In this document: positions 23,534 to 34,225 of the stretch, piece by piece
How the letters are laid out: every line of letters starts with the position of its first letter
How positions within the stretch are numbered: position 1 is the first letter of the stretch
NCBI GenBank assembly: GCA_003141955.1
Contig: PLOC01000123.1
Location: 1-35,498 of the forward strand
Direction of reading: 5' to 3'
DNA: 35,498 bases
DNA from: Chloroflexota bacterium
Lineage (GTDB): Bacteria > Chloroflexota > Limnocylindria > Limnocylindrales > CSP1-4
Program-made: the position numbers and the translations under genes
Notes under the pieces: model-generated
What the model was told of the DNA's origin: nothing
The model's database searches: none
What the model saw: the letters and a program-made list of their open reading frames with translations, nothing else

Positions 23534-25231
23534 ATGACAGAGACAATTGCTACCGAGAAGAACGGAAAGGGCCAGCTCCCAGGCATGCTGGCCAACCTTC
23601 CCGCGGGTCCGGGGCGCATTGCGCCGCAGACCTTGGACATCCGCGCCTACATCAAAGACTTCAACACCACGGTCATAGACGCGTATCGCAGCGGCGTCGC
23701 CGATGTCGAGCTGCCCGCCGACATGGGCGTCGGGCGCAGCCTGATCGCACCGGCAACGGCCGCAACCCGCGATTTCAGCAGCCTCTCGCCGCTGATCCCG
23801 CAGTTCGTGGCCGAACAGTGCGTGGGCTGCATGGCCTGCGTCAGCGCCTGCCCCGACAGCGCCATCGTCGCCACGGCCCAGCCAAAGGCCGCCCTGGCCG
23901 CCGCGATCGAGACGTTCGCGGCCAGCCAGCCGAACCCGGCGCTGGCCGCCGAGACGGCGAAGCAGCACTTCGTCCACACCACCAAGTACGCCGACGTGCC
24001 CGCCAAGCGCGGCCTCGAGCCGGCGGACTTCGGGCTCTTCATCGATCCTCTGCACTGCAAGGGCTGCGCCGAGTGCGTCGACGTCTGCCTGGCCCAGGGC
24101 CACACCGCTCTCGTCATGGCGGAGAAGTGCGACTGCGAGCCGAGCGGCGAGTGCACGCTCGATCGCTACCGCCGCGACATCGCCTTCTACAGGAGCCTGC
24201 CCACGACCCCCGTCGCGTACCGCAACGAGAAGGCCCTGGCCGACATCATGCTCGGCGAGCACGCCTTCGGCTTCGTCGGCGGCGGCGGTTCCTGTTCGGG
24301 CTGCGGCGAAGGCACGGTCGTCCGGATGGTGATGGCCGCCACTCTGCAGGTCTACGGCCCGCAGAGCATGGGCATCGTCGCCGAGACTGGCTGCAATACC
24401 GTGTTCGCCAGCACTTACCCGTACAACCCGTTCACGGTTCCGTGGACCAACTCGCTCTTCGAGAACGGCCCGGCCGATGCGCTTGGCATCCGGCTGCGCT
24501 GGGATCAGGCGGGTCACGCGGATCGGCGGCTGTGGGTCTTCGGGGGCGACGGCGCCATGTACGACATCGGCTTCCAGTCGCTGTCGCGCCTGGTCGCCTC
24601 GGGCCACGACATCAAGGTCCTGGTCCTGGACACCGGCGTTTACTCGAACACCGGCGGCCAGACCTCCACCGCTTCCTTCACAGCCCAGGTCTCCAAGCTC
24701 TCCGCCTACGGCAAGGCCGAGCACGGCAAGCAGGAGAAGCGCAAGGAGCTGGGCCGGATCATGATGGCCCATGGCGACGCCTACGTCGCTCAGGTCGCGG
24801 CCTGCAACATCAACCATCTCTACAAGGCAGTGATGGAGGCCAACGCCTATGCGGGCCCGGCCGTCATCATCGCCTACACGCCGTGCATGCCGGAGCACGG
24901 CATCGCCGACGATGCCGCTAACCGCCAGGCCAAGCTCGCCGTGGAGTCGCGGGCCTTCCCGCTCTTCACGTACGACCCGCGCCGCGGCGACTCGCTCGCC
25001 GAGCGGCTCTCGCTCCAGGGCAACCCGGCGGTCAAGGAAGACTGGTCGAAGAACCCCGACGGGACCACCTTCGACTTCATCTCCTTCGCCCGCACGGAAG
25101 GTCGCTTCCGCCAGCACTTCGACGCGGAGGGCAGCCCCTCCCACGAGCTGCAGGCCTCGCAGGAGGACCGCCTCCACGACTGGCGAATCCTCCAGGAGAT
25201 GGCCGGCGTCCTGCGCGCGGCAGGCCACTAG
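23534..25231 (+). CDS. pyruvate:ferredoxin oxidoreductase beta chain with ferredoxin domain
   Basis: Second half of the NifJ-type enzyme, 565 residues, equal to the C-terminal part of a one-chain NifJ. Residues about 30-90 correspond to the linker before the ferredoxin domain. Two [4Fe-4S] motifs follow, CVGCMACVSACP and CKGCAECVDVC, the second ending in Leu instead of the usual Pro. The TPP domain (about 240-480) has GGDGAMYDIG and VYSNTGGQTSTAS for thiamine diphosphate and Mg binding. C254 and C257 (CSGCGE), C287 (TGCNT) and C451 (YTPCMPEHG) match the four ligands of the proximal cluster. All residues needed for electron transfer from TPP through three clusters to ferredoxin are present. 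The start ATG at 23534 is MTETIATEKN. It ends 20 bases before a strong bidirectional terminator shared with the convergent kor-type operon. Confidence 0.94.
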   Translation: MTETIATEKNGKGQLPGMLANLPAGPGRIAPQTLDIRAYIKDFNTTVIDAYRSGVADVELPADMGVGRSLIAPATAATRDFSSLSPLIPQFVAEQCVGCMACVSACPDSAIVATAQPKAALAAAIETFAASQPNPALAAETAKQHFVHTTKYADVPAKRGLEPADFGLFIDPLHCKGCAECVDVCLAQGHTALVMAEKCDCEPSGECTLDRYRRDIAFYRSLPTTPVAYRNEKALADIMLGEHAFGFVGGGGSCSGCGEGTVVRMVMAATLQVYGPQSMGIVAETGCNTVFASTYPYNPFTVPWTNSLFENGPADALGIRLRWDQAGHADRRLWVFGGDGAMYDIGFQSLSRLVASGHDIKVLVLDTGVYSNTGGQTSTASFTAQVSKLSAYGKAEHGKQEKRKELGRIMMAHGDAYVAQVAACNINHLYKAVMEANAYAGPAVIIAYTPCMPEHGIADDAANRQAKLAVESRAFPLFTYDPRRGDSLAERLSLQGNPAVKEDWSKNPDGTTFDFISFARTEGRFRQHFDAEGSPSHELQASQEDRLHDWRILQEMAGVLRAAGH

Positions 25232-25250
25232 CCAATCCCCCGCCGTCACC

Positions 25251-25284
25251 GAGAACCGGGGCCTCGCGAGGGGCCCCGGTTCTC
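25251..25284. terminator. bidirectional terminator between two oxidoreductase operons
   Basis: GAGAACCGGGGCC (25251-25263) and GGCCCCGGTTCTC (25272-25284) make a perfect 13-bp stem with an 8-base loop, in the 67-base gap between convergent stops at 25231 and 25299. The U tract is poor on both strands, but stem and position are convincing. Confidence 0.75.
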
Positions 25285-25298
25285 GATTCGGTGGGACC

Positions 25299-25853
25299 CT
25301 ACGCGGCCACTCCGATCCGGCCGGCTTCCATGCCGGCGGCGAAGACGCCCAGGTCCGCCTCGATGATCTCCGGCCGCTTCCGGGCGGAGATCTCGCGCAG
25401 CGCGGCCTGAACCGAATCTGGGGTCACCCAGCCCAGCCGCGCCACGAGGGCGCCAAGGGCCACGACGCTGACGAGCTTGTCATCGCCGCCTTTGGCCGCG
25501 AGGTCCGTGCACGGAAGCCGCAGCTCGTCGATGTCGGCCCGGGCGGAGGTCTGCGAGGTGACCAGCGAGGCGTTCACGATCAGCAGCCCGCCAGGAGCCA
25601 CGCTCGGGCCGTACTTGCGCAGCGACGGCAGGTTCATCGCGACCGCGGCGTCGAACTGGTCGACGACCGGGGAGCCGATCGGATGATCCGCCACGATGAC
25701 CGTGCAGGAGGCCGTGCCACCCCGCATCTCCGGGCCGTATGAGGGGATCCAGAAGACCTCCAGGCCATCCTTGATAGCGGCGCGGGCGAGAACCTGGCCG
25801 GTGAAGAGGAGACCCTGGCCGCCGAAGCCGGAGAAGACGACGGAACGTTCCAT
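25299..25853 (-). CDS. 2-oxoacid:ferredoxin oxidoreductase gamma subunit
   Basis: Gamma subunit (KorC/VorC/PorG type), 184 residues and last gene of the operon. SGFGGQGLLFTGQVLARAAI at the N-terminus, IPSYGPEMRGGTASCTVIV and ADHPIGSPVVDQFDAAVAMN are the family hallmarks. The C-terminal KRPEIIEADLGVFAAG segment is also typical. It starts 1 base after the beta subunit stop. The domain equals the gamma region of the NifJ-type enzyme on the facing operon, so the window has two full 2-oxoacid oxidoreductases. Whether this one works on 2-oxoglutarate or branched 2-oxoacids is not decided by the gamma subunit. Confidence 0.93.
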   Translation of the reverse strand: MERSVVFSGFGGQGLLFTGQVLARAAIKDGLEVFWIPSYGPEMRGGTASCTVIVADHPIGSPVVDQFDAAVAMNLPSLRKYGPSVAPGGLLIVNASLVTSQTSARADIDELRLPCTDLAAKGGDDKLVSVVALGALVARLGWVTPDSVQAALREISARKRPEIIEADLGVFAAGMEAGRIGVAA

Positions 25854-25854
25854 C

Positions 25855-26684
<830 letters not shown>

Positions 26685-26688
<4 letters not shown>

Positions 26689-27959
26689 CGCTCGCCTCCG
26701 TCGCGAACGCTCGCGTGGGCGTCGGCCTCGGCCCGGTGGGTCCGTTCCGGCGGACCGGTGACCGCGGCCCGGCCGTGCGCGGACTGCCCCTCGGCGCGCC
26801 CGGCGTGCCGCTTCTGCTGCTGCTTACGCTCTCGCTCGCGCGTCCGCTCGACCTTGCCGTGCAGCGCCTTCAGAGCGCCGACGACTTCGTCCGGGGTCGG
26901 CACCAGGCCGCCCATTCGACCGTGGAAGCCGACCGGACATCGACCTTCGACCGCCAGGCGGACGTCTTCGACCATCTGGCCCGACGAAAGCTCGACCGTG
27001 AGGATGGCGTGGGCGTGCCGGGCGACCCGAGCCAGCTCCCGGCTCGGGAACGGCCAGAGCGTGATCGGGCGGAAAAGGCCGGCCTTGATGCCCCGGGCGC
27101 GGGCCTTCTCGATGGCGCTCCGCGCCACGCGGGCCGCCGTGCCGTAGGCGACCAGGACGTACTCGGCGTCGTCCATCAACTCGGTGGCCCAGCGGGTTTC
27201 CTGGCGCGAGATCTCCGCGTACTTGCGCTGGAGGGCGATGTTGCGCTTCTCGAGGATCTCTGGCACCAGGTCGATCGACTTGATGATCCGCGCCGGACGC
27301 CCGGCGGCCCCGGTCAGGGCCCAGTCGAAGGCGTGACGTTCCGGGTTGCGGAAGCGCAGCTCCACCGGCTCCATGGCCTGGCCCAGGATTCCGTCCACGA
27401 CGACCATGACCGGCGTGCGGTATCGCTCCGCCAGCTCGAAGGCCGTCGCCATCAGCTCCATCGCCTCGCCGATCGAGGCAGGGGCCAGCACCGGGACCCG
27501 GTAGTCGCCGTGGCCGTGGCCCTTCGTCGCCTGAAAGTAGTCGCTCTGCGACGGCCCGATGCCGCCCAGGCCGGGCCCGGCGCGCATGACGTTGACCAGC
27601 ACCATCGGCGTCCCTGAGCCGGCCATGTAGCTCATGCCCTCGGCCATGAGGCTGATCCCCGGGCTCGAGGACGAGACCAGGACCCGGGCGCCCGTGGCGG
27701 CCGCGCCGAGGGCCATGTTGATTGCGCCGAGCTCGCTCTCGGCCTGGACGAAAGCGCGACCCAGTTCGGGCATCCGGCGGGCCATCCATTCCAGCAGCTC
27801 GGCCTGGGGCGTGATGGGATAGCCGAAGTACGCGTCGCAGCCGGCCTGGATTGCCGCCTCGGCGATCGCCTCGTTGCCCTTCATTAGGACACGGGAGCGG
27901 CGGCCGGAGTCCTTATCGGACGATCGCGGGCGGATGCCGGTTTCGAGCGGTTCGGTCAT
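26685..27959 (-). CDS. 2-oxoacid:ferredoxin oxidoreductase alpha subunit (VorB/KorA-like)
   Basis: Substrate-binding subunit, 424 residues. RVLMKGNEAIAEAAIQAGCD and YFGYPITPQAELLEWMARRM begin the pyrimidine-type domain. QAESELGAINMALGAAATGA and SSSSPGISLMAEGMSYMAGS follow, then PGLGGIGPSQSDYFQATKGH. This wording is that of subunits often annotated as 3-methyl-2-oxobutanoate oxidoreductase VorB, so branched-chain oxoacid oxidation is a good candidate, with 2-oxoglutarate the alternative. From residue about 365 the chain continues past the expected end with some 60 residues rich in Arg, Glu, Gln, His and Ala, an unusual charged tail. Its start ATG at 27959 overlaps the ferredoxin gene stop (ATGA). 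An upstream extension of the frame is the ferredoxin gene shadow. Confidence 0.92.
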
Positions 27960-28243
27960 CGGGCACGCTCCTCTCGCGGCATCCGCGGCGCGGCCCAGAC
28001 CGTGAAGACTGTGTCCGGGCAGATGCGGGCGCAGAAGGCGCAGCTGGTGCAGGCCGAAGCGTCGGTCAGCGCGATGGGGTGGTAGCCGAGGATGTTGACC
28101 CGGCCTCGGTCCAGGGCGAGGACGGACTTGGGGCATGCAGCCACGCACAGCTCGCAGCCCTTGCAGCGTTCCTCGGCGATGACGAGAGGTGTCCACGGCA
28201 CGGGAGGTCGAGGCAACCGCATCGCAACTGGACTGATCGCCAT
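27956..28243 (-). CDS. 2-oxoacid:ferredoxin oxidoreductase delta subunit (ferredoxin-like)
   Basis: Small electron-transfer subunit of 95 residues, first gene of the delta-alpha-beta-gamma operon. Two classical [4Fe-4S] motifs are present: CKGCELCVAACPKSV (about residues 27-41) and CTSCAFCARICPDTV (about 64-78). Internal electrons from the TPP subunit would pass through these to external ferredoxin. The start ATG at 28243 has no strong Shine-Dalgarno; a second Met lies at residue 8. It is divergent from the radical SAM gene with a 286-base spacer. Confidence 0.93.
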   Translation of the reverse strand: MAISPVAMRLPRPPVPWTPLVIAEERCKGCELCVAACPKSVLALDRGRVNILGYHPIALTDASACTSCAFCARICPDTVFTVWAAPRMPREERAR

Positions 28244-28529
28244 CTGTATTCACTTTCTGTTGCGGAGCCCGTCGCCGAACAGGCCGCCGGCCACCGGGCC
28301 TGCGGCAGTCCCGCAACCGGGACTTGTTGCTCGTAGCCTCCCGCGGGCCCCTTCCAGAGGCAAGGGCCGAACGACCCATCGGCCGAGCGGGAAGTACGAC
28401 GTCCCGTTACTCGGCCGGGTAGGCCCGCCAGGCCGTCACGGCCGCTGCGATGGCATACTGCAGATGGATCGGGTCGGAACCATTGGCCCTGTTCACGAGG
28501 GACGGCCAGACCGCACTCTGAGGGCCTTC

Positions 28530-29753
28530 ATGAGAGACGACACGCGCTCACCGGACAGGCACGAGACGTTCACCAGGGCGCCAGCCGTCCCGTTCGATCC
28601 CGATGCCAGGCCACCGGCGCCGGTTCGGGCTGCCTTCCCGGGCGAGGAGCCGCCGCAGGGTCTGCGCCCCGGGGACCTCGGTCCGGCGGACGAAACCGTG
28701 CCGAACATCCGGCTGGCCGTGCTGGGCCAGCCGTTCGACGATCCAGTCGCGCCCGGGAGCGTTCGCTGCGTCGCGTGCGCCCATCGCTGCGTCCTGAGAC
28801 CGAGCCGGATCGGCATCTGCGGTGTTCGCCAGAACCGGGGTGGCAGCCTCTACACCCTGGTCTACGGCCAGGCCGTCGTCTCTCAAGCCGAGCCGATAGA
28901 GAAGAAGCCGCTCTTCCACTTCCTGCCCGGCAGCTACGCCTACTCGGTTGCGACGCAGGGCTGCAACTTCCACTGCGCGTACTGCCAGAACTGGCAGATA
29001 TCTCAGGCCCACCGCGAGGGGCGGGTGCCGGAGAGCCGGTACCTCGCCCCGGAGACGGCGGTCGAGGAGGCGGTCGCCGCAGGCGTTCGGAGCATCGCCT
29101 ACACATACGTCGAACCGACGGTGTTCCTCGAGTACGCCCTGGACACGATGACCCGGGCGCGGGCCGCCGGCCTGCGCAACATCTTCGTCACCAACGGCTA
29201 CGAGAGCCCCGAGGCGCTCGATCTGCTGGTTCCGAACCTGGACGCGGCCAACGTCGACCTCAAGGCCGCCAGCGACGACTTCTACCGCCACGTCTGTGGG
29301 GCGCTGCGGGAGCCCGTGCGGGAAACGATCGTGGCGATGCGCGAGCGCGGCATATGGGTCGAGCTGACGACGTTGATCATCCCCGGCCTCAATGATGATC
29401 GCCGCGATCTCCGGGCCATGGCCGAATGGATTGCCACGGCGGTCGGTCCCGAGACGCCCTGGCACCTGACGCGCTTCCAGCCGGCCTATCGGTTCTCGGG
29501 GCTGGCCGAGACGCCGGCCGCCACGCTCGTGGACGCGGCCCAGATCGCCCGTGAGGTTGGCCTGCGCCACGTCTACGTCGGCAACGCGCCAGAAGTGGAG
29601 GCCTCCACCACGATTTGCTCGCGGTGCGGTGAGCGGCTGATCGGCCGCTCCGACTTCGCGGTCACGGAGTGGCATCTGATCGAGGGTCGCTGCCCCCGCT
29701 GCAAGCACTCTCTGGCGGGCGTCGGGCTGGAGGACGCCCCGGTCGTCGCCTGA
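28530..29753 (+). CDS. amrS: AmrS-type radical SAM protein (AmmeMemoRadiSam system)
   Basis: Radical SAM enzyme of 407 residues from the ATG at 28530, which has a GAGG ribosome site 6 bases upstream. Another ATG at 28464 would add 22 residues. The N-terminal CVACAHRCVLRPSRIGICGV is the Cys-rich segment typical of the pyruvate-formate-lyase-activase-like AmrS family. The radical SAM motif is CNFHCAYC in a TQGCNFHCAYCQNWQIS context, followed by the TIM-barrel part (SIAYTYVEPTVFLEYALDTM, FVTNGYESPEAL, ANVDLKAASDDFYR). A C-terminal zinc-like CSRCGE...CPRCKH ends the chain. Activity in this family is unsettled; its usual neighbours AMMECR1 and Memo are absent here. It lies between the kor-type operon and the hyp genes and may be cotranscribed with neither. 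Confidence 0.85.
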   Translation: MRDDTRSPDRHETFTRAPAVPFDPDARPPAPVRAAFPGEEPPQGLRPGDLGPADETVPNIRLAVLGQPFDDPVAPGSVRCVACAHRCVLRPSRIGICGVRQNRGGSLYTLVYGQAVVSQAEPIEKKPLFHFLPGSYAYSVATQGCNFHCAYCQNWQISQAHREGRVPESRYLAPETAVEEAVAAGVRSIAYTYVEPTVFLEYALDTMTRARAAGLRNIFVTNGYESPEALDLLVPNLDAANVDLKAASDDFYRHVCGALREPVRETIVAMRERGIWVELTTLIIPGLNDDRRDLRAMAEWIATAVGPETPWHLTRFQPAYRFSGLAETPAATLVDAAQIAREVGLRHVYVGNAPEVEASTTICSRCGERLIGRSDFAVTEWHLIEGRCPRCKHSLAGVGLEDAPVVA

Positions 29754-29810
29754 GGCGCCCGGTCGCCGCCGAGTGGTGCGGTCCTGTGGCGCCGCTTGCG
29801 GCCCAGCCCT

Positions 29811-29825
29811 CACCCCGCCCGGGTG
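29811..29825. terminator. weak GC hairpin after the radical SAM gene
   Basis: CACCC (29811-29815) and GGGTG (29821-29825) pair around a 5-base loop, 58 bases after the radical SAM stop. An alternative CCCC/GGGG pairing exists nearby. No U tract. Confidence 0.25.
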
Positions 29826-29912
29826 GGGCGTACTTGGGACCTTCGGCCTCAGGTGCAGGCCGCTCGGCAGGCGGAAACCGGAGCGGTCGGGTGTGAGATA
29901 GCTGCGGGCGGT

Positions 29913-29918
29913 TACGCT
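29913..29918 (+). promoter_or_regulatory. -10-like hexamer before the hyp cluster
   Basis: TACGCT, identical to the hexamer before the diguanylate cyclase, lies 48 bases before the hypA ATG. No clear -35 is seen, so this is only a candidate promoter for hypAFCDE. Confidence 0.25.
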
Positions 29919-29966
29919 TTGCGCACGCCCCGGCGCGTGGACCGGGTCCAGCGGAGGTTCGATCGG

Positions 29967-30305
29967 ATGCACGAGGCAGGTCTGGCACGAAACGTGGCGA
30001 AGACCCTCAAGAGCCGCGGACTGACGCTGGCCCAGGTGCGCCTCCGCGTACGTGGCGGCCATCGCGATCCTGCCGAGTTCGAGGCGGATCTACGGGCCCA
30101 TCTCATAGAGGCGATGCCAGACCAGGCGAGGGCGGTTCCTGGGCTGGAGATCCAGCGTGCCCCGTTTGGCCATCTCTGCCCGGGCTGCGGCAACGAGTTC
30201 GACTCGCCGCAGATCGCCGCGTCATGCCCACGCTGCCACGCCGAGTCGCTGCCCGAGCTGACCGACGAGGAGATCGACATCGAACGGCTGGAGCGCTATC
30301 CGTGA
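29967..30305 (+). CDS. hypA: hydrogenase nickel-insertion protein HypA
   Basis: Zinc and nickel metallochaperone for [NiFe] hydrogenase maturation, 112 residues, the usual length. It starts MHEAGLARNV: the N-terminal His2 (and Glu3) are the nickel ligands. The zinc site is CPGCGNEFDS followed by SCPRCH near residue 90. The ATG at 29967 has GGAGG about 9 bases upstream. It overlaps hypF by GTGA. HypA normally works with the GTPase HypB, for which there is no gene in this window. The middle part is divergent from well-known HypA, so a hybF-like variant is equally possible. Confidence 0.9.
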   Translation: MHEAGLARNVAKTLKSRGLTLAQVRLRVRGGHRDPAEFEADLRAHLIEAMPDQARAVPGLEIQRAPFGHLCPGCGNEFDSPQIAASCPRCHAESLPELTDEEIDIERLERYP

Positions 30306-32728
30306 CCTCGGTCAGGCCGGGGGAGCGGGTCGCCTGCGCGCTCGAGGTTCGAGGCGTGGTTCAGGGCGTCGGCTTCCGGCCGTTCGTGTGGCGGCTCGCC
30401 ACGGAGATCGGCCTCGACGGCACGGTCATCAATCGCGCCGGCCGGGTCGAGATCGCGGTCGCCGGTTCCGCTGAGGCGGTTGAGGCGTTCGCGGGTCGGA
30501 TTCGAACCGACGCGCCTCCGCGCGCCCGGGTCGAGGAGGTCATCGTTCGGCCGATCGAGCGTGCGCCGGCGCCAGGTTCCGGTTTCACGATCGAGGAGAG
30601 TGAGGCCGTCGCGTCGACGGAGCGTCTCTTCCCGCCCGACATCGCCACCTGCGACGACTGCCTGCGCGAGCTGTTCGACCCGAACGATCGGCGGTACCGC
30701 TACCCGTTCACCAACTGCACCAACTGCGGTCCGCGGGCCACGATCATCGACGAGCTTCCCTACGACCGCGCCCGGACGTCGATGGGCGAGTTCCGACTGT
30801 GTGCCGCGTGCGAGGCCGAGTACCGCGACCCGGCGAATCGCCGCTTCCACGCCGAGCCGGTCGCGTGCCCCGACTGCGGGCCGCAGCTCTCGTACCGGCG
30901 TCTCGGCGACGCTGCCCCGGCGGCGCACCGGGAAGCGGCGCTGGCCGCCGCGCTGGCGGATCTCCGCGCCGGGCGGATCGTGGCGGTCAAGGGCCTCGGC
31001 GGCTACCACCTCGCCTGCGACGCGACCGATCCCGTGGCGGTGGCCCGTCTGCGCGACCGTAAGCATCGTTGGGCGAAGCCGTTCGCGGTGATGGTCCGCG
31101 ATCTGGAGACGGCGCGTGTCCAGGCCGCCATGTCGGCCGAGGAGGAGGCACTGCTGGTCTCGCCGGCGCGGCCGATCGTGCTGGTGGAGCGGCGCCGCGG
31201 CGGGCCGGGCGACGGCCCGGGCGACGGGCGCCGCGACGTGGAGCCGCCGCTCGCCGACGGAGTGGTCACGGCGGAGCCCGAGCGGGCTGCCGCGCTGAAC
31301 CGCCGCGTGGGGCTCTTCCTGCCGTACACGCCGCTGCACCACCTGCTGCTGGAGGGGCTGGGCCGGCCGATCGTGCTGACCAGCGGCAACCTGTCCGACG
31401 AGCCGCTGGCCACGGATGACGCCGAGGCGCTGGAGCGGCTGGCCGGCATCGCCGACGCGTTCCTGGCCCACAACCGCGAGATCCGGGCCCGCTACGACGA
31501 CTCGGTGACGCGGGTGGTGGATGGGCGCGAGAGCCTGATCCGGCGGGCGCGCGGCTACGCGCCGGAGCCGCTGGCACTGCCCATCGCCACCCCGGAGCCC
31601 GTTCTGGCGGTCGGCGCCGAGCTGAAGCACACTTTCGCGCTGGCGCGCGGCGGGCGCGCGCACGTCGCCCCACACACGGGCGATCTCGAAGATCTGCTGA
31701 CGTATCGAGCCTTCGAGACGAACCTGGCGCATCTGAAGCGGCTGCTCGACTTCGAGCCGGCCTACGTCGCCCACGACCTGCACCCGGGCTACCTGTCGAC
31801 CCAGTACGCCATGCGCGCCTTCCCGGAGAACCGGCGCATCGGCGTCCAGCATCACCACGCTCACGTGGCGTCGGCCGCGGCCGAGGCGGGGCTGTCGGGC
31901 GAGTTCATCGGCGTCGCGTTCGACGGCCTCGGGATGGGCGACGATGGCACGTTCTGGGGCGGCGAAGTCCTCGTGGCCACGCTCGCCACTTACCGGCGGG
32001 TGGCGCGGTTCGGGCACGCCAGGATGCCGGGCGGGGCCCTGGCGGTGAAGAAGCCGTACCGGATGGCGCTCGGCTACCTGCTGTCCGCCGAGGCGTTCGG
32101 GCCCGAAGGCGCCGCGGGCGAAGGCGCCGTGGCCGATTGGATCGACCCGGAACTCAGCCGCGCCTTCCTCGACCACCTGGATCCGCGCGAGGTCGAGGTC
32201 GTTCGAGTTCAGCTGGCCCGCGGGCTGAACGCTCCCGTCGCCTCCTCGGCCGGTCGCCTGTTCGATGCCGCGGCGAGCCTCCTCGGCATCCGCGACGTGG
32301 CCGAGTACGAGGCCCAGGCCGCCGTCGAGCTGGAGCTGCTGGCGGAGGAGAGGAGCGTCCGTCCGCTCCCGTACGAGATCGTCCGGCGGGGAGATCTGCT
32401 CGTCTACGACCCGAGGCCGACGTTGCGGGCGCTGCTGGAGGGCCGCGCCAACGGCGCCACCCCCGAACATCTCGCGGCGCGCTTCCAGGAGACCGTGGCC
32501 GCCGTCACCCGCCAGCTGTGTGGCGACGTTCGTGTTTCCACGGGCCTCTCGACCGTCGCCCTTTCGGGCGGCGTCTTCCAGAATCAGTGGCTGGCCACGA
32601 CCCTCGTCCGGCGCCTCGGCGCCGACGGCTTCGCGGTCCACACCAACCAGCGCGTCCCGGCGAACGACGGCGGGATCAGCTACGGTCAGGCGGCGGTCGC
32701 GGCCGCGCGCCTGGCCGGCGCGTCCTAG
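30302..32728 (+). CDS. hypF: carbamoyltransferase HypF
   Basis: Makes the thiocarbamate used for the cyanide ligands of the [NiFe] centre, from carbamoyl phosphate and ATP. The 808 residues hold an acylphosphatase domain (about 5-95, VVQGVGFRPFVWRLA). Two zinc-finger units follow (CDDCLRELF...CTNCG and CAACEAEYR...CPDCG), then a YrdC-like domain (about 205-390, AVKGLGGYHLACDAT, KPFAVMVRD) and a Kae1/TobZ-like C-terminal domain (about 425 onward, with HHHAHVASAAAEAG and LSGGVFQN). The start is GTG at 30302 in the GTGA overlap with hypA. A Gly/Asp-rich insert, GGPGDGPGDG, encoded by a short repeat lies in the YrdC part. All domains are complete. Confidence 0.95.
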   Translation: MTSVRPGERVACALEVRGVVQGVGFRPFVWRLATEIGLDGTVINRAGRVEIAVAGSAEAVEAFAGRIRTDAPPRARVEEVIVRPIERAPAPGSGFTIEESEAVASTERLFPPDIATCDDCLRELFDPNDRRYRYPFTNCTNCGPRATIIDELPYDRARTSMGEFRLCAACEAEYRDPANRRFHAEPVACPDCGPQLSYRRLGDAAPAAHREAALAAALADLRAGRIVAVKGLGGYHLACDATDPVAVARLRDRKHRWAKPFAVMVRDLETARVQAAMSAEEEALLVSPARPIVLVERRRGGPGDGPGDGRRDVEPPLADGVVTAEPERAAALNRRVGLFLPYTPLHHLLLEGLGRPIVLTSGNLSDEPLATDDAEALERLAGIADAFLAHNREIRARYDDSVTRVVDGRESLIRRARGYAPEPLALPIATPEPVLAVGAELKHTFALARGGRAHVAPHTGDLEDLLTYRAFETNLAHLKRLLDFEPAYVAHDLHPGYLSTQYAMRAFPENRRIGVQHHHAHVASAAAEAGLSGEFIGVAFDGLGMGDDGTFWGGEVLVATLATYRRVARFGHARMPGGALAVKKPYRMALGYLLSAEAFGPEGAAGEGAVADWIDPELSRAFLDHLDPREVEVVRVQLARGLNAPVASSAGRLFDAAASLLGIRDVAEYEAQAAVELELLAEERSVRPLPYEIVRRGDLLVYDPRPTLRALLEGRANGATPEHLAARFQETVAAVTRQLCGDVRVSTGLSTVALSGGVFQNQWLATTLVRRLGADGFAVHTNQRVPANDGGISYGQAAVAAARLAGAS

Positions 32729-32756
32729 CGGCCGCTCGCGGCAAGGAGATCGTCAA

Positions 32757-33088
32757 ATGTGCCTCGGCATCCCCGGCAAGGTCGTGGAGATCAACGACGA
32801 CGGCCCCTTGCGGATGGCCCGCGTCGACTTCGGCGGGGTGCGCAAGGAGGCCTGCCTGGCGTACGTGCCCGAGGTCGTTCTCGGCGACTACGTGATCGTC
32901 CACGTCGGCTTCGCCATCAGCCAGCTCGACGAGGAGGAGGCGATGAAGACCCTCGAGATGCTGCGCGCCATCGACGCCGAGGGCGTGGCGATGGAGCTCG
33001 GCTCGATGGCGGACGAGGCGGCGGACTCGAGTTCGGCCGCGCCGTCTGCCGGGTTGCCGGCGGCGCCCCCCGCCGCGGGGGCCTCTGC

Positions 33089-33092
<4 letters not shown>
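32757..33092 (+). CDS. hypC: hydrogenase maturation chaperone HypC
   Basis: Small chaperone that carries the Fe(CN)2CO unit with HypD. The 111-residue product begins [12 protein letters not shown]; Cys2 after Met removal is the essential iron-binding cysteine. [20 protein letters not shown] and [19 protein letters not shown] are family hallmarks. A normal HypC ends at about residue 80. Here there is an extra Ala/Pro/Ser-rich tail of about 30 residues. AAGGAG precedes the ATG by about 9 bases. The stop overlaps the hypD start (ATGA). Confidence 0.95.
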
Positions 33093-34221
<1,129 letters not shown>

Positions 34222-34225
<4 letters not shown>

